In this document: one piece after another, positions 26,716 through 36,885 of the stretch
Position numbering within the stretch: the first letter of the stretch is position 1
Layout of the letters: each line of letters opens with the position of its first letter
Source: Duganella sp. Root336D2
GTDB taxonomy: Bacteria; Pseudomonadota; Gammaproteobacteria; Burkholderiales; Burkholderiaceae_D
Reading direction: 5' to 3'
Assembly: GCF_001425005.1 (NCBI RefSeq)
Contig: NZ_LMDB01000004.1
Coordinates: forward strand, 135,108 to 199,107
Length of the DNA stretch: 64,000 nt
Position numbers and translations under genes: made by a program
The notes under the pieces: generated by a model
What the model was told of the DNA's origin: nothing
Seen by the model: only the letters and a program-made list of their open reading frames with translations
Database searches by the model: none

Positions 26716-29043
26716 ATGAAACTAGTTCAAACTCATATCCCAGGCTTTCCACGCATCGGTGCAGCGCGTGAACTGAAGTTCGCTTTGGAGCGCTTTTGGC
26801 GCGGTGAACTGTCGGAATCCGCGCTGCAAGACACAGCCAGCAATCTCCGTGCCCGGCACTGGGCAACCCAGCGCCAGCATGAGCTGGATTTCGTGACTGT
26901 CGGCGATTTCGCCTTGTACGACCACGTGGCAAACCACATCCAGTTATTTGGCTGCGAGCCGGCACGCTTTGGCTTTAAAGGCAGCGAATCGCCGCTGGCG
27001 CGCTATTTCGCCATGGCGCGTGGCGACGATGCACATGAAGGATGCGGCTGTGGCCACAATGGTGCAGCGCTGGAAATGACCAAATGGTTCGACACCAATT
27101 ACCACTACCTGGTGCCTGAGTTCAACGAGTCCACCGAGTTCGAGTTGCACGGCAAGCGCTTGCTGGATGAAGTCGCAGAAGCGCACGCCACCGGCCAGCC
27201 GGTCAAAGCTGTTTTGCTCGGTCCCCTGACCTTCCTTTGGCTCGGCAAGGAACGCGATGCGGCCACCGGTTTCAATCGCCTCGACCTGCTCGACCGCCTG
27301 CTGCCGCAGTACAGCCGGCTCCTGATGCAGTTGCGTGCCGCTGGTGCCGAGTGGGTGCAACTGGACGAACCTATCCTTGGCCTCGACCTGCCGATCGCCT
27401 GGCGCAACGCCTTTGAACCGGCTTACTGGCTCCTCAACCAGGCCGGTGCGCAACTGATGGTCGCCACTTACTTCTCGCCGCTTGAGGAGAATGTCAGCCT
27501 GGCCTGCCGCCTGCCGGTCGCCGGCCTGCACGTCGACGCCGTGCGCGCTGCCAGCGAGCTGACCAGCGTGGCCGACTGGCTGCCGGCACATAAGGTGCTG
27601 TCGATCGGCATCATCGATGGGCGCAACATCTGGCGGGCCGACATGGATGCCAGCCTCGCGACGCTGCTGCCGGTTATCGCCAAGCGTAGCGGCCCGGTCT
27701 GGCTTTCCACGTCCTGCTCCTTGCTGCACGTGCCGTACAGTCTGGCGACCGAGACAACGCTGGACGAGGAAGTTCGACCATGGCTGGCCTTTGCGGAAGA
27801 AAAGCTGGCTGAGCTGGCACTGCTCAAAGCCGCATTGTCTGCGGACGAACGCGTGTCCGGCCAAGTCGCACGGGGGTTTGCCGAAGCCCGCGCGGCGCTT
27901 GCCAGCCGCCGCTCGAGTACCCGTGTGCATAAAGCGGAAGTCGCGGCACGCATCGCGGCATTCGCCGCCGACACGGCGAGCTCGCGCCGCAACTCGCCGT
28001 TTGCACAGCGCCAGCAGATGCAGCGCGAACGCCTGGCGCTGCCGGCATTCCCAACCACGACGATCGGCTCGTTCCCGCAAACGCAGCAGATCCGCACCGC
28101 ACGCGCAGCCTTCAAGCGCGGAGAACTGGCTCCGCAGGATTACCAGCAGGCGATGCGCGAAGAAATCGAACATGCCATCCGCCGGCAGGAAGAACTTGGC
28201 CTGGACGTCCTGGTACATGGCGAAGCCGAGCGCAACGACATGGTGGAATACTTCGGCGAACAGTTGGAAGGATTCACGTTCACGGCCAACGGTTGGGTGC
28301 AATCCTACGGCTCGCGCTGCGTGAAGCCGCCAATCATTTTCGGCGATGTCCAGCGCCCGCAAGCGATGACCGTGCATTGGGCCGCGTATGCACAGAGCCT
28401 GACCGCCAGGCCAGTGAAAGGCATGCTGACCGGCCCGGTCACGATCCTGCAATGGTCCTTCGTGCGCGACGACCAGCCGCGCTCCGACACCGCGCAGCAA
28501 ATCGCCGCCGCCATCCGCGATGAGGTGCACGACCTGGAAAACGCAGGCATTGCCATCATCCAGATCGACGAGCCGGCCTTGCGCGAGGGCCTGCCGCTGC
28601 GCCGCAGCCGCTGGGATGCCTACCTTGCATGGGCAAGCAAAGCCTTCCGCATCAGCGCCGCTGTCGCCGATGATGCGACGCAGATCCACACCCATATGTG
28701 CTATGCCGAGTTCAACGACATCCTGCCAGCGATTGCCGCGCTGGATGCCGATGTGATCACGATCGAGTCAAGCCGCTCCGCGATGGAGCTGCTGGGCGGC
28801 TTCGCCAGCTTCCGCTACCCGAACGAGATTGGGCCCGGCGTGTACGACATCCACTCGCCGCGCGTACCGGGCAGCGATGAGATGGTCGCATTACTGCGCA
28901 AGGCCGCGAAAGTGGTGCCGTCCTCTCAACTCTGGGTCAATCCCGATTGCGGCCTGAAAACCCGCGCCTGGCCAGAAACGTCGGCGGCGCTGAAAAACAT
29001 GGTCGCCGCCGCCCAAAGACTTCGCGCAGAGATTACTGCATAG
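26716..29043 (+). CDS. metE: Cobalamin-independent methionine synthase
   Basis: Transfers a methyl group from methyltetrahydrofolate to homocysteine. About 775 residues from ATG 26716, whose [15 protein letters not shown] aligns with the E. coli MetE start; ATGs at 26671 and 26707 are in frame and none has a clear Shine-Dalgarno site. The N-terminal domain covers about 1-340. The C-terminal barrel holds the zinc ligands His660 and Cys662 (HMCYAEF), Glu684 (ITIESSRS) and Cys745 (NPDCGLKTR). An unusual Cys/His cluster, [10 protein letters not shown], occurs near residue 110. Under MetR control by context. Confidence 0.95.
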   Translation: MKLVQTHIPGFPRIGAARELKFALERFWRGELSESALQDTASNLRARHWATQRQHELDFVTVGDFALYDHVANHIQLFGCEPARFGFKGSESPLARYFAMARGDDAHEGCGCGHNGAALEMTKWFDTNYHYLVPEFNESTEFELHGKRLLDEVAEAHATGQPVKAVLLGPLTFLWLGKERDAATGFNRLDLLDRLLPQYSRLLMQLRAAGAEWVQLDEPILGLDLPIAWRNAFEPAYWLLNQAGAQLMVATYFSPLEENVSLACRLPVAGLHVDAVRAASELTSVADWLPAHKVLSIGIIDGRNIWRADMDASLATLLPVIAKRSGPVWLSTSCSLLHVPYSLATETTLDEEVRPWLAFAEEKLAELALLKAALSADERVSGQVARGFAEARAALASRRSSTRVHKAEVAARIAAFAADTASSRRNSPFAQRQQMQRERLALPAFPTTTIGSFPQTQQIRTARAAFKRGELAPQDYQQAMREEIEHAIRRQEELGLDVLVHGEAERNDMVEYFGEQLEGFTFTANGWVQSYGSRCVKPPIIFGDVQRPQAMTVHWAAYAQSLTARPVKGMLTGPVTILQWSFVRDDQPRSDTAQQIAAAIRDEVHDLENAGIAIIQIDEPALREGLPLRRSRWDAYLAWASKAFRISAAVADDATQIHTHMCYAEFNDILPAIAALDADVITIESSRSAMELLGGFASFRYPNEIGPGVYDIHSPRVPGSDEMVALLRKAAKVVPSSQLWVNPDCGLKTRAWPETSAALKNMVAAAQRLRAEITA
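26717..26729. promoter_or_regulatory. Second MetR-type box at the metE start
   Basis: TGAAACTAGTTCA is a second exact TGAA-N5-TTCA dyad, 99 bases from the first. It overlaps the first codons of metE if translation starts at 26716. A site there would more readily block than activate, unless the true start lies further downstream; it could also be chance. Confidence 0.5.
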
Positions 29044-29521
29044 AGTAGATCCAACGGACAACGGCCTCGCCATCCGAGTCGACAACTGTTTCCTGCGCGG
29101 AGAAACCCAGGCGGGAAACGACCTTTGACGAGGCAGCGTTGGATGGCAGGATTTCGGCAACCACCTGGCGCACGCCACAGTCCTTTGCCGGCAAAGCCAG
29201 AAGCTGGCCGATGGCAGCAGTCGCAACCCCGCGGCCTCGCGCAGGCTTGGCGACGCCGTAAGCGATCTCAACATCGCCATTAGTAGGCGGCCCTTTGAAT
29301 GTGCATCCCCCAAGGACCATGCCTTCTGGCCGCGCGATGATCAGGAATGGCACGCACCATAAGTCCGGCACGCCGGCCTCAAGCTGCTTGAGCGCGCGGG
29401 CCGCAACGTGCGGTGGCGGAAGCGCCCCTTCCAGGGTTTCAGCGAAATAGTCGGCAGACTTCGACTCCGACAAGCCAAGTAATTCCTGGCGAGTGAGCTG
29501 TACCAATTCGATCTCGAGCAT
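29033..29521 (-). CDS. GNAT family N-acetyltransferase
   Basis: 162 residues, single GNAT domain. The acetyl-CoA loop reads [19 protein letters not shown], matching the R/Q-x-x-G-x-G/A motif. Then come [24 protein letters not shown], the typical helix with an Asn and the GF strand. Substrate unknown. Its last 11 bases overlap the end of metE on the opposite strand. Its ATG overlaps the stop of the upstream TfoX-like gene. Confidence 0.88.
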   Translation of the reverse strand: MLEIELVQLTRQELLGLSESKSADYFAETLEGALPPPHVAARALKQLEAGVPDLWCVPFLIIARPEGMVLGGCTFKGPPTNGDVEIAYGVAKPARGRGVATAAIGQLLALPAKDCGVRQVVAEILPSNAASSKVVSRLGFSAQETVVDSDGEAVVRWIYSMQ

Positions 29522-29850
29522 TATTTTTCACCACCAACAAAGTGCAGCGCCTCATGTGCCAGGTCTCGCCATTGACCGGTCGAGTTTGGGTGAAGCGCCA
29601 GCCACTCCTTCATCAATCGCCCGTGGCCTGGGTCGAACTGATGGCCGATGCCCAAGGCCTCGAGCTCTTCGACCCGCCCGCGCGGCAGTTTGACCACGAA
29701 TTCATCGGCCGCCGATACCATGGCAAAGATCTTCCCATTGACCTTCAACGCTGAAGAACCGAAACCTTTTTTGACACCTTGCCCAAAGTCGACACTGGGC
29801 ACGACTGCAAAGGTTTCCGCCAGCGCGGCAAAGCGCGACGTGTTATCCAT
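29521..29850 (-). CDS. TfoX N-terminal/YjbR-like small protein
   Basis: 109 residues. GVKKGFGSSALKVNGKIFAMVS followed by EFVVKLPRGRVEELEALGIG resembles the TfoX N-terminal and MmcQ/YjbR folds, whose role is poorly known. FDPGHGRLMKEWLAL is a usual family block near the C terminus. The stop overlaps the start of the GNAT gene (TAATG), so the two are coupled. The start codon lies 2 bases after the ridA stop. Confidence 0.75.
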   Translation of the reverse strand: MDNTSRFAALAETFAVVPSVDFGQGVKKGFGSSALKVNGKIFAMVSAADEFVVKLPRGRVEELEALGIGHQFDPGHGRLMKEWLALHPNSTGQWRDLAHEALHFVGGEK

Positions 29851-29852
29851 GA

Positions 29853-30239
29853 TCAGCCCTTCAAAACCGCGATCGCATTTATCGTCAGGCGCGCGCCCGG
29901 CTTGGGCAACGCCGCAACGCCGATGACGGTGCGGGCCGGATATGGCTCGGAAAACTGCTCGGCATAAGCCCGGTTCATTTCCGCAAAGTCCGCAATGTCC
30001 ACCAGGTTGACCTGGATGTGCACCACGTCGTCCAGACTTGCGTTGGCGGCTGCCAGCATGGCCTCGATGTTTCTCAGGGTCTGCCTGGTTTGGGTATAGG
30101 CGTCCGGCCCGGCAAGCTGTCCCGTTGCTGGATCAACACCGGGTGAACCCGAGATGAAAACCTGCCCGCCGGCCTTGACTGCATGGCTGTAAGGGCCGAT
30201 TGGCGGGAAAAGGTTTGTTTCAACGTATATTTTAGGCAT
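29853..30239 (-). CDS. RidA family enamine/imine deaminase
   Basis: 128 residues. RidA-fold proteins hydrolyse reactive enamines and imines made by PLP enzymes. GPYSHAVKAGGQVFISGSPG matches the family start, and TLRNIEAMLAAANASLDDVV the central helix. The catalytic-pocket Arg is in the ARTVIGVAALPKPGARLTI segment. First gene of a three-gene run with the TfoX-like and GNAT genes. The closing Glu of canonical RidA is less clear here, so it may belong to another Rid subgroup. Confidence 0.9.
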   Translation of the reverse strand: MPKIYVETNLFPPIGPYSHAVKAGGQVFISGSPGVDPATGQLAGPDAYTQTRQTLRNIEAMLAAANASLDDVVHIQVNLVDIADFAEMNRAYAEQFSEPYPARTVIGVAALPKPGARLTINAIAVLKG

Positions 30240-30353
30240 AGCTAAAGATAAAAAATTAATATTTTGAAAAGAATAGCATGCGTCCCATCTCTTATTTGCA
30301 CCGGAAACAGTGCGGGCCTAGTATGTGTATAAGACCAACCGTGAGTACACACC

Positions 30354-30548
30354 ATGCGCACTAACATCGAGATAGATGACGAATTGATGAATGACGCATT
30401 GCGACTAACTGGCGTGGCTACCAAGCGCGAAGCAGTCGAAATGGGCCTTCGAACACTGTTGCGCCTAAAGCAACAGGAGGAGATCCGACGTTTCAAAGGC
30501 AAGTTGCCGTGGGAGGGTGATCTCGACGCAATGAGGATCGATAAATGA
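30354..30548 (+). CDS. vapB: Type II antitoxin, VapB family
   Basis: 64 residues: MRTNIEIDDELMNDALRLTG is the ribbon-helix-helix DNA-binding part, TKREAVEMGLRTLLRLKQQE the second helix, and the C-terminal tail (RFKGKLPWEGDLDAMR) is the toxin-binding strap typical of VapB. It would bind and neutralise VapC and repress its own promoter. The ATG of vapC overlaps its stop (ATGA). The partner toxin is frameshifted, so this may be an orphan antitoxin. Confidence 0.9.
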   Translation: MRTNIEIDDELMNDALRLTGVATKREAVEMGLRTLLRLKQQEEIRRFKGKLPWEGDLDAMRIDK

Positions 30549-30933
30549 TCCTGGTTGATTCCAGCGTTTGGATCGACTATTTCCGCGGCGACGCGACGCC
30601 CAATTCGAGCGTCTTGATCGGCTGCTTGGACATGAACCCATCGCGACTGGCGACCTGATTCTGGCTGAAGTGCTGCAGGGATTCCGGCGCCAGCGCGACT
30701 TCAATCAAGCGAGAAAGTTGCTCTTGACCCTGGAATTAATCGATATCGGCGGTGTCGAGATTGCAATCCAGGCGGCCACGAATTTTCGCAGATTGCGATC
30801 ACTTGGCGTCACAGTCCGGAAAACCATCGACACATTGATCGCTACACGCTGCATTGAATCGCACTATGCATTGCTCTACAGCGACCGGGATTTCGCACCG
30901 TTCGTCGACCATTTGGGCCTGCAAGCCGCATAA
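30545..30933 (+). pseudogene. vapC: VapC PIN-domain toxin, frameshifted
   Basis: The frame from ATG 30545 reads MILVDSSVWIDYFRGDATP, a standard VapC start with the first PIN Asp, then drifts into noise and stops within about 40 codons. From about 30600 the neighbouring frame continues the protein as QFERLDRLLGHEPIATGDLI through the PIN Glu (LILAEVLQGF) to KTIDTLIATRCIESHYALLY and SDRDFAPF, ending at 30933. One base appears to be missing near 30598-30602. As written, no full RNase toxin can be made without frameshifting. Confidence 0.85.
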
Positions 30934-31015
30934 ACACTAGGCTCCCCTCCCCAAGCAAGCTTAAGCAAAGTACAATGCACCCAGCCTGGGCCCAGCCCGT
31001 TACTTTGCGATTGTC

Positions 31016-31780
31016 ATGCCTAAGAGTACGTTCCAGAAGCCTATCGAAATCAAGATTTCCACCGTTGTCGCCGTGTCCGCCATCATGTACACGAGCGATC
31101 TCGTCGCCCTCGACGCCGCCATGCATGAGATGACCGGCGGCGTTTCCGATTTCTTCGAAGGGGACCTGGCCGTCATCGACATCGGTGACCTGGCGCCGGG
31201 CTGCGAACGCATTGACTGGGCGGCAACCATCGCCCTCCTGAAAAAATACCGCCTGAATCCGGTGGCTGTGCGCAACGCCAAGCCGGACATGGTGGAAGAA
31301 ATCCAGCAACACGGCCTGCAACTGGACAGCGGCAAGCGCGAAGAAACGCCGCCCCCTGCCCCGAAACCAGCGCCAGCTCCGGCCCCTGTGCCGGTCCCGG
31401 GTCCTGCCAAAACGGCGGCGCCGGCGGCACCAGCTTTCAGCGGTACCATGATCATCGACACCCCGGTCCGGGCCGGCCAGCGCATCTATGCGCGCGGCGG
31501 CGACCTGATCGTGATGGCCGTCGTCAACAACGGCGCCGAGATCATCGCGGATGGCAGTATTCACGTTTACAACACTTTGAACGGCCGTGCCCTGGCAGGC
31601 GCCTCCGGCGACGCTTCGGCCCGTATTTTCGCTATGTCGATGAGCCCTGAGCTGGTCTCGATCGCAGGTGTTTATCGTACTTTTGAAGATGGTTTCCCGA
31701 CCGAAAACGCACGCAAGCCGGTACAAATCCGACTAAACGGCGAAAGTCTGGATATACAATCTGTCAATTCCGCAAAATAA
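31016..31780 (+). CDS. minC: Septum site-determining protein MinC
   Basis: 254 residues. Inhibits FtsZ assembly away from midcell together with MinD. The N-terminal domain is about 1-100. The linker at about 104-138 is unusually rich in Pro and Ala (PAPKPAPAPAPVPVPGPA). The C-terminal beta-helix domain (about 140-235) has RAGQRIYARGGDLIVMAVVN and DGSIHVYNTLNGRALAGASG, the MinD-binding face. First gene of minCDE. Confidence 0.96.
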   Translation: MPKSTFQKPIEIKISTVVAVSAIMYTSDLVALDAAMHEMTGGVSDFFEGDLAVIDIGDLAPGCERIDWAATIALLKKYRLNPVAVRNAKPDMVEEIQQHGLQLDSGKREETPPPAPKPAPAPAPVPVPGPAKTAAPAAPAFSGTMIIDTPVRAGQRIYARGGDLIVMAVVNNGAEIIADGSIHVYNTLNGRALAGASGDASARIFAMSMSPELVSIAGVYRTFEDGFPTENARKPVQIRLNGESLDIQSVNSAK

Positions 31781-31801
31781 CAGTTCAGTAAAGGATTCTT
31801 T

Positions 31802-32617
31802 GTGGCACGAATTATTGTAGTTACGTCCGGCAAGGGCGGTGTCGGCAAAACGACTTCCAGCGCCAGCTTCTCCACCGGCCTCGCCATGCGCGGCCACAAA
31901 ACCGTCGTCATCGATTTTGACGTCGGCCTGCGCAACCTGGACCTGATCATGGGTTGCGAACGACGCGTTGTGTATGACCTGATCAACGTGGTGCATAAAG
32001 AAGCGACCCTGAACCAGGCCCTGATCAAGGACAAGCACTGCGAGAACCTGTACATCCTGCCGGCGTCCCAGACCCGCGACAAGGATGCCCTGACGGAAGA
32101 CGGCGTGGAAGGCGTGCTGGCTGAGCTGATCAAGATGGACTTCGAGTACATCATCTGCGACTCGCCCGCCGGTATCGAACACGGCGCCCTGATGGCGCTG
32201 ACCTTCGCCGACGAAGCCCTGATCGTGACCAACCCGGAAGTGTCGTCGGTGCGTGACTCCGACCGCATCCTGGGCATCATCCAGGCCAAGTCGCGCCGCG
32301 CACTGTCCGGCGGCGAACCAGTCAAGGAACACCTGTTGATCACCCGTTACTCGCCGAAGCGCGTAGAAGCGGGCGAGATGCTGTCATTTGAAGACGTGCA
32401 AGAAATCCTGCGCATTCCTTTGATCGGCATCATCCCTGAGTCGGAGCAGGTACTGCATGCTTCCAACCAGGGTAACCCGGCAATCCACTTCAAGGGAACC
32501 GATGTGGCCGAAGCCTACACCGACGTGGTGGCGCGCTTCCTGGGCGAAGAAGTTGAGCTGAAGTTTACCGACTATGAAAAGCCTGGTTTCCTGAAGCGTA
32601 TCTTTGGAGCTAAATAA
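31802..32617 (+). CDS. minD: Septum site-determining ATPase MinD
   Basis: 271 residues from GTG 31802, with AAAGGA upstream. The deviant Walker A is [10 protein letters not shown] (Lys11 and Lys16), followed by [12 protein letters not shown] and the ICDSPAGIE block. The C-terminal amphipathic helix that binds membrane is [10 protein letters not shown]. It drives pole-to-pole oscillation with MinE and recruits MinC. The stop overlaps the minE start (TAATG). Confidence 0.97.
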   Translation: MARIIVVTSGKGGVGKTTSSASFSTGLAMRGHKTVVIDFDVGLRNLDLIMGCERRVVYDLINVVHKEATLNQALIKDKHCENLYILPASQTRDKDALTEDGVEGVLAELIKMDFEYIICDSPAGIEHGALMALTFADEALIVTNPEVSSVRDSDRILGIIQAKSRRALSGGEPVKEHLLITRYSPKRVEAGEMLSFEDVQEILRIPLIGIIPESEQVLHASNQGNPAIHFKGTDVAEAYTDVVARFLGEEVELKFTDYEKPGFLKRIFGAK

Positions 32618-32868
32618 TGGCCCTGCTTTCTTTCCTGTTCCAGAACAAGCCGAAAACGGCCAGTGCGGCGAAGGAGCGCTTGCAGATCATCATCGCTCGC
32701 GAGCGCAACGGCCGCGCCGGTCCGGACTTCATGCCGGCGCTGCACAAAGAGCTGGTCGACGTGATTTCGAAGTACACCAAGGTGTCGGCCGACGATATCA
32801 AGATCTCGCTGGATCGCCAGGGCAACCTGGAAGTTCTTGATGTGAACGTGGTCCTGCCGGACGCCTGA
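32617..32868 (+). CDS. minE: Cell division topological specificity factor MinE
   Basis: 83 residues. The N-terminal membrane-targeting and MinD-activating part is [20 protein letters not shown], then [17 protein letters not shown], the contact helix. The C-terminal topological domain ends at the stop. Length and order within minCDE are standard; translation is coupled to minD. Confidence 0.96.
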   Translation: MALLSFLFQNKPKTASAAKERLQIIIARERNGRAGPDFMPALHKELVDVISKYTKVSADDIKISLDRQGNLEVLDVNVVLPDA

Positions 32869-32883
32869 ACGCTTCCTTGTGGC

Positions 32884-33378
32884 TTACGCCTTGGCGTGAG
32901 CCGCAATGACCTGCCTTGCCACCTTGGCGCAGGCTTCCACGTGCTGGTAGCCAATCTGCCGGAAGGCGAAGAAACCAATAGTAGCTGAAGCAATTTGACC
33001 AGCAATAGGCACCAGTTTGCCCGCCTGTTTGACTGCAATCTTGCCCGCGCTGCGCTTCAGCACCGCCCCGACCAGTTCGCGCGTGACGACTTTCCCTACC
33101 AGCATCCCGCCCAAGCTGATGACCGCCTCGTACGCAATGAGCTTCAACTTGGGCTGCATGCGGTCGATCTGGTCCGGCGACAGGCCGAATTCGTGGTTCA
33201 CATCATCGATCAACTGGGTGAACAGGCGCAGGTCCGACACCACGTCGATCCCGGGGATCGGCACCGCCGCCACCCCGGCTGAAACTGCGGCGCGACGCCG
33301 CACCAGGCGCCGGCAGCGCTCACGTACTGCATCGATATCTGCCTCGGTGGAGGGCAGCACAGTCCAGTCATTTTTCAT
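32884..33378 (-). CDS. DUF697-like membrane-associated protein
   Basis: 164 residues from ATG 33378, which has GGGGAG upstream; the open frame extends further to 34050 but that part is antisense to the response regulator gene. The block VRRRAAVSAGVAAVPIPGID then VVSDLRLFTQLIDDVNHEFG is typical of DUF697-type regions found in bacterial GTPases and membrane proteins. Two or three weakly hydrophobic helices follow (AVISLGGMLVGKVV, IAGQIASATIGFFAF). Function unknown. Convergent to minE, with 15 bases between stops. Confidence 0.65.
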   Translation of the reverse strand: MKNDWTVLPSTEADIDAVRERCRRLVRRRAAVSAGVAAVPIPGIDVVSDLRLFTQLIDDVNHEFGLSPDQIDRMQPKLKLIAYEAVISLGGMLVGKVVTRELVGAVLKRSAGKIAVKQAGKLVPIAGQIASATIGFFAFRQIGYQHVEACAKVARQVIAAHAKA

Positions 33379-33585
33379 GTTTTTGCTCCCCAATCGACTT
33401 GCAAAATAAGACCTGCTCCATTGTGCTAGCCGCCCAAGCAGTGTACCGTGTGATGGAGGCGCAGCCTCGCACGGGACCCGGCAGAGTAGTACCATACGGC
33501 AATCTTTGATCAAATTGGTAACTATTTCTTGTAAATCTCTGTTATATTCGTGTGACTGCTTCTTAACATTTTGCTGTAAAGAACC

Positions 33586-34275
33586 ATGAGAATCGTTGTC
33601 CTTGATGCTGACCGAAGCCAGGCGGACCTGATCTGCCAGGTCCTGACTTCCGCTGGTCATGCCTGCCATGGTTACCAGACGGCCAAGGACTTGCTGGCCA
33701 ATATGCGCAAGGACAGCGTCGACATGCTGATCCTCGACTGGCAGGTTACCGATATGGATCCTGCCGAGGTAATTCGCAAGGCCCGCGAAAAGCTGCCTGA
33801 AACCGGCCCCGTGATGTTCCTGACCACCAGTTCCGGCGAAGACGATATCGTGGCCGGCCTGTCGGTGGGCGCCGAAGACTTCCTGGTCAAACCGCTGCGC
33901 CGCGCCGAATTGGTGGCGCGCGTGCAAGCCCAGTTGCGCCTGGCCTACCCGAGCCAGAACGGCGCCGAGCAGTTGCAGTTCGGACAATACGTCTTCGAAA
34001 CCCGCCCCGGACGCTTGTTGATGGACGGGCAAGTGCTGGACGTCACCCACAAAGAGTTCTACCTGGCGCTGCTGTTTTTCCGCAACATTGGCCGCCCATT
34101 ATCGCGCGCCTACATCCACGAAGCGGTCTGGATCCGCGAAACCGAGGTGCCGTCGCGCACCATGGATACCCACGTTTCGCGCGTCCGCAATAAATTGCAA
34201 CTGAAGCCGGAAAACGGCTTCCGCCTGGTGCCGGTCTACAGCTACGGCTACCGGCTGGAAAAGCTCGGTTCCTGA
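33586..34275 (+). CDS. OmpR-family response regulator
   Basis: 229 residues. Receiver domain with acidic residues near D7/D9, phosphoacceptor D51 (MLILDWQVTD) and K97-type Lys in DFLVKPLRRAEL. A winged-helix Trans_reg_C domain follows (about 130-228, ending VPVYSYGYRLEKL, with DTHVSRVRNKLQL as recognition helix). No histidine kinase is adjacent, so it is an orphan. The region 33379-33585 upstream is AT-rich near 33530-33560, the probable promoter. Confidence 0.9.
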   Translation: MRIVVLDADRSQADLICQVLTSAGHACHGYQTAKDLLANMRKDSVDMLILDWQVTDMDPAEVIRKAREKLPETGPVMFLTTSSGEDDIVAGLSVGAEDFLVKPLRRAELVARVQAQLRLAYPSQNGAEQLQFGQYVFETRPGRLLMDGQVLDVTHKEFYLALLFFRNIGRPLSRAYIHEAVWIRETEVPSRTMDTHVSRVRNKLQLKPENGFRLVPVYSYGYRLEKLGS

Positions 34276-34329
34276 GAGGGAAACCGGCGCAAGGTATAAT
34301 GGCGTCTGGAATCTTCCGTCTGGACCAAG

Positions 34330-35604
34330 ATGCAACTTCTCGCCGTCGGCCTCAACCACACCACTGCACCCGTCGCCCTGCGCGAACGGCTGGCGTTCGC
34401 GCCTGAGCAGCTCGGTACCGCGGTTGCTGCGGCGCGCAACTGGTTTGCCTGCGCGGATTCGAAAGGCGGCGACGAAGCGGCCATCCTGTCCACCTGCAAT
34501 CGCACCGAGCTCTATGCGGCCAGCAATGCTGCCAACCCGCTCGACGCCGGCGCGCAATTCCTGGCCGATTTCCACAAACTGAATTATTCCGAGCTGCGCC
34601 CGCACCTGTACATGCTGCCGCAGCACGATGCCGTGCGCCATACCTTCCGCGTCGCTTCCGGCCTGGATTCAATGGTGCTGGGCGAGACCCAGATCCTGGG
34701 CCAGATCAAGGACGCCATCCGCACCGCCGACGAAGCTGGCGGCTTGGGCACCTACCTGCACCAGCTGTTCCAGCGCAGCTTCTCGGTTGCCAAGGAAGTG
34801 CGCAGCACCACAGAAATCGGCGCGCACAGCGTGTCGATGGCCGCTGCGGCGGTGCGCCTGTCGCAACGCATTTTCGACAAGATCTCCGAGCAGAACGTGC
34901 TGTTCATCGGCGCCGGTGAAATGATCGAGCTGTGCGCCACGCACTTCGCGGCGCAGAATCCGAAATCGATTACGGTAGCCAACCGCACCATGGAACGCGG
35001 CGAGGCGCTGGCGCACCGCTTCAATGGCAAGGCCATGCGCCTGGCCGAACTTGGCAGCCAGCTGCAGCAATACGATATCGTCATTTCCTGCACCGCTTCG
35101 TCGCTGCCGCTGATCGGGCTGGGCATGGTGGAGCGCGCCATCAAGGCGCGCCGCCACAAGCCTATTTTCATGGTCGACCTGGCTGTGCCGCGCGATATCG
35201 AGCCGGAAGTGGGCCGCCTGAACGACGTCTTCCTGTACACCGTGGACGACCTGGGCAAGGTGGTGCAGACCGGCATGGAAAATCGCCAGGCCGCGGTGGC
35301 ACAGGCGGAAGCGATTATCGAAACCCGCGTGCAGTCTTTCATGCACTGGATCGATGACCGCGCCGTGGTGCCGGTGATCCAGGGCCTGCAGGAAAACAGC
35401 GAAGTGATTCGCCTGCTGGAACTGGAACGCGCACGCAAGCTGCTGGCCAAAGGTGAATCGGTCGATGCAGTGCTGGAGGCGCTCTCCAAAGGCCTGACCG
35501 CAAAGTTCATGCACGGACCGCAGCAAGCGCTGCACCGCGCCCAGGGCGACGAACGCGCCCAGCTGGCCGAACTGCTGCCACAACTGTTCCGCGGCCGCCG
35601 TTAG
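34330..35604 (+). CDS. hemA: Glutamyl-tRNA reductase
   Basis: 424 residues. Reduces glutamyl-tRNA to glutamate-1-semialdehyde, first committed step of tetrapyrrole synthesis. Catalytic Cys56 is in LSTCNRTEL, then [20 protein letters not shown] is the family signature. The NADPH domain has [20 protein letters not shown]. The C-terminal dimerisation helices end at the stop. It leads into prfA and prmC, a common order in proteobacteria. Confidence 0.97.
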   Translation: MQLLAVGLNHTTAPVALRERLAFAPEQLGTAVAAARNWFACADSKGGDEAAILSTCNRTELYAASNAANPLDAGAQFLADFHKLNYSELRPHLYMLPQHDAVRHTFRVASGLDSMVLGETQILGQIKDAIRTADEAGGLGTYLHQLFQRSFSVAKEVRSTTEIGAHSVSMAAAAVRLSQRIFDKISEQNVLFIGAGEMIELCATHFAAQNPKSITVANRTMERGEALAHRFNGKAMRLAELGSQLQQYDIVISCTASSLPLIGLGMVERAIKARRHKPIFMVDLAVPRDIEPEVGRLNDVFLYTVDDLGKVVQTGMENRQAAVAQAEAIIETRVQSFMHWIDDRAVVPVIQGLQENSEVIRLLELERARKLLAKGESVDAVLEALSKGLTAKFMHGPQQALHRAQGDERAQLAELLPQLFRGRR

Positions 35605-35670
35605 CGGCGCCCCACTCCCTGCTGCCGCTCACCGCGGCTACCCGTGTTACCCCATCGAATTCAGGAACGT

Positions 35671-36747
35671 ATGAAACCATCAATGCTGGCCAAGCTGGAC
35701 CAACTGGCAAACCGCCTTGTCGAACTGGACGAACTGCTGATGTCCGAAGGTGCGACGTCGAATATGGACAGCTACCGCAAGATGACGCGCGAGCACAGCG
35801 AGCTGCAGCCGCTGGTGGCGCTGTACAAGGATTACCTGCAAGTGCTGGGCGATATCGAGGATGCGCAAGCCATGCTGTCGGATCCGGACATGAAGGAATT
35901 CGCGCAGGAAGAAATCGAAGCCGGCAAGGCCCGCCTGGGCGGGCTCGAGCTGGACCTGCAGAAGATGCTGCTGCCGAAGGATGAAAACGACGAGCGCAAT
36001 ATCTTCCTCGAGATTCGCGCCGGCACGGGTGGAGACGAATCGGCGCTGTTTGCGGGCGACCTGCTGCGCATGTACACACGCTTTGCCGAACGTTCGCGCT
36101 GGCAGGTGGAGATCGTGTCGGCATCCGAGAGCGATCTGGGCGGCTACCGCGAGGTGATCGCGCGCATTATCGGCAATGGCGCCTACTCCAAGCTGAAGTT
36201 CGAATCGGGCGGCCACCGCGTGCAGCGGGTGCCGGCAACGGAAACCCAGGGCCGCATCCACACCTCCGCCTGCACGGTGGCGGTGATGCCGGAGGCAGAC
36301 GAAGTGGAAGACGTGCATATCAACCCGGCCGACCTGCGCATCGACACTTATCGCGCATCCGGCGCCGGCGGGCAGCACATCAACAAGACCGATTCGGCGG
36401 TGCGCATCACCCACCTCCCGTCGGGCATCGTGGTGGAGTGCCAGGACGACCGCTCGCAGCACAAGAACAAGGCTTCGGCGATGAAGGTGCTGGCGGCGCG
36501 CATCAAGGACGTGCAACTGCGCGAGCAGCAGTCGAAAGAAGCGGCCACCCGCAAGAGCCTGATCGGCTCCGGCGACCGCAGCGAGCGCATCCGCACTTAC
36601 AACTTTCCGCAAGGCCGCATGACCGACCACCGCATCAACCTCACGCTGTACAAGCTCGACATGATCATGGACGGCGACCTGAGCGAACTGACCACCGCCC
36701 TGAACACCGAGCACCAGGCCGAACAGCTCGCCGCTTTGGGCGACTAA
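35671..36747 (+). CDS. prfA: Peptide chain release factor 1
   Basis: 358 residues from ATG 35671; an upstream in-frame start at 35644 would add 9 residues. Releases peptides at UAA and UAG. The GGQ motif falls at 233-235 ([16 protein letters not shown]), the same number as in E. coli; its Gln is the residue methylated by PrmC, encoded two genes downstream. The codon-recognition region (about 185-195, [14 protein letters not shown]) is present. A hairpin repeat lies 6 bases after the stop. Confidence 0.97.
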   Translation: MKPSMLAKLDQLANRLVELDELLMSEGATSNMDSYRKMTREHSELQPLVALYKDYLQVLGDIEDAQAMLSDPDMKEFAQEEIEAGKARLGGLELDLQKMLLPKDENDERNIFLEIRAGTGGDESALFAGDLLRMYTRFAERSRWQVEIVSASESDLGGYREVIARIIGNGAYSKLKFESGGHRVQRVPATETQGRIHTSACTVAVMPEADEVEDVHINPADLRIDTYRASGAGGQHINKTDSAVRITHLPSGIVVECQDDRSQHKNKASAMKVLAARIKDVQLREQQSKEAATRKSLIGSGDRSERIRTYNFPQGRMTDHRINLTLYKLDMIMDGDLSELTTALNTEHQAEQLAALGD

Positions 36748-36752
36748 GATGA

Positions 36753-36817
36753 AAGTCGGGGTCAGCTCCGGCAATCGGACATGAAGCTCCTCGAGAAGCC
36801 GGAGCTGACCCCGACTT
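36753..36817. repeat. Inverted repeat, GGGGTCAGCTCCGG type, copy 2
   Basis: Arms of 19 bp (AAGTCGGGGTCAGCTCCGG, 36753-36771 and its complement 36799-36817) flank a 27-base loop. The left side goes on with the same CAATCGGACAT as the copy at 12544 but the right side has diverged, so the long perfect stem was lost. Positioned directly after the prfA stop, before dsbB. Confidence 0.9.
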
Positions 36818-36885
36818 AGTTTAAGGAAGCCTTCAGCGCTTTGTGCGAGAATTGGCCGGACTTTAACCTTGATAACTTGATGACG

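Noticed and set aside
26944..28695. 583-codon minus-strand frame inside metE
   Set aside because: Antisense shadow; metE is complete with all zinc ligands.
32883..32902. Hairpin after minE
   Set aside because: It lies in the coding end of the DUF697-like gene and has mismatches and no T-run.
33379..34050. N-terminal extension of the DUF697-like gene to 34050
   Set aside because: The extra 224 codons are antisense to the response regulator and cross its promoter; ATG 33378 has a good ribosome site and begins the conserved part.
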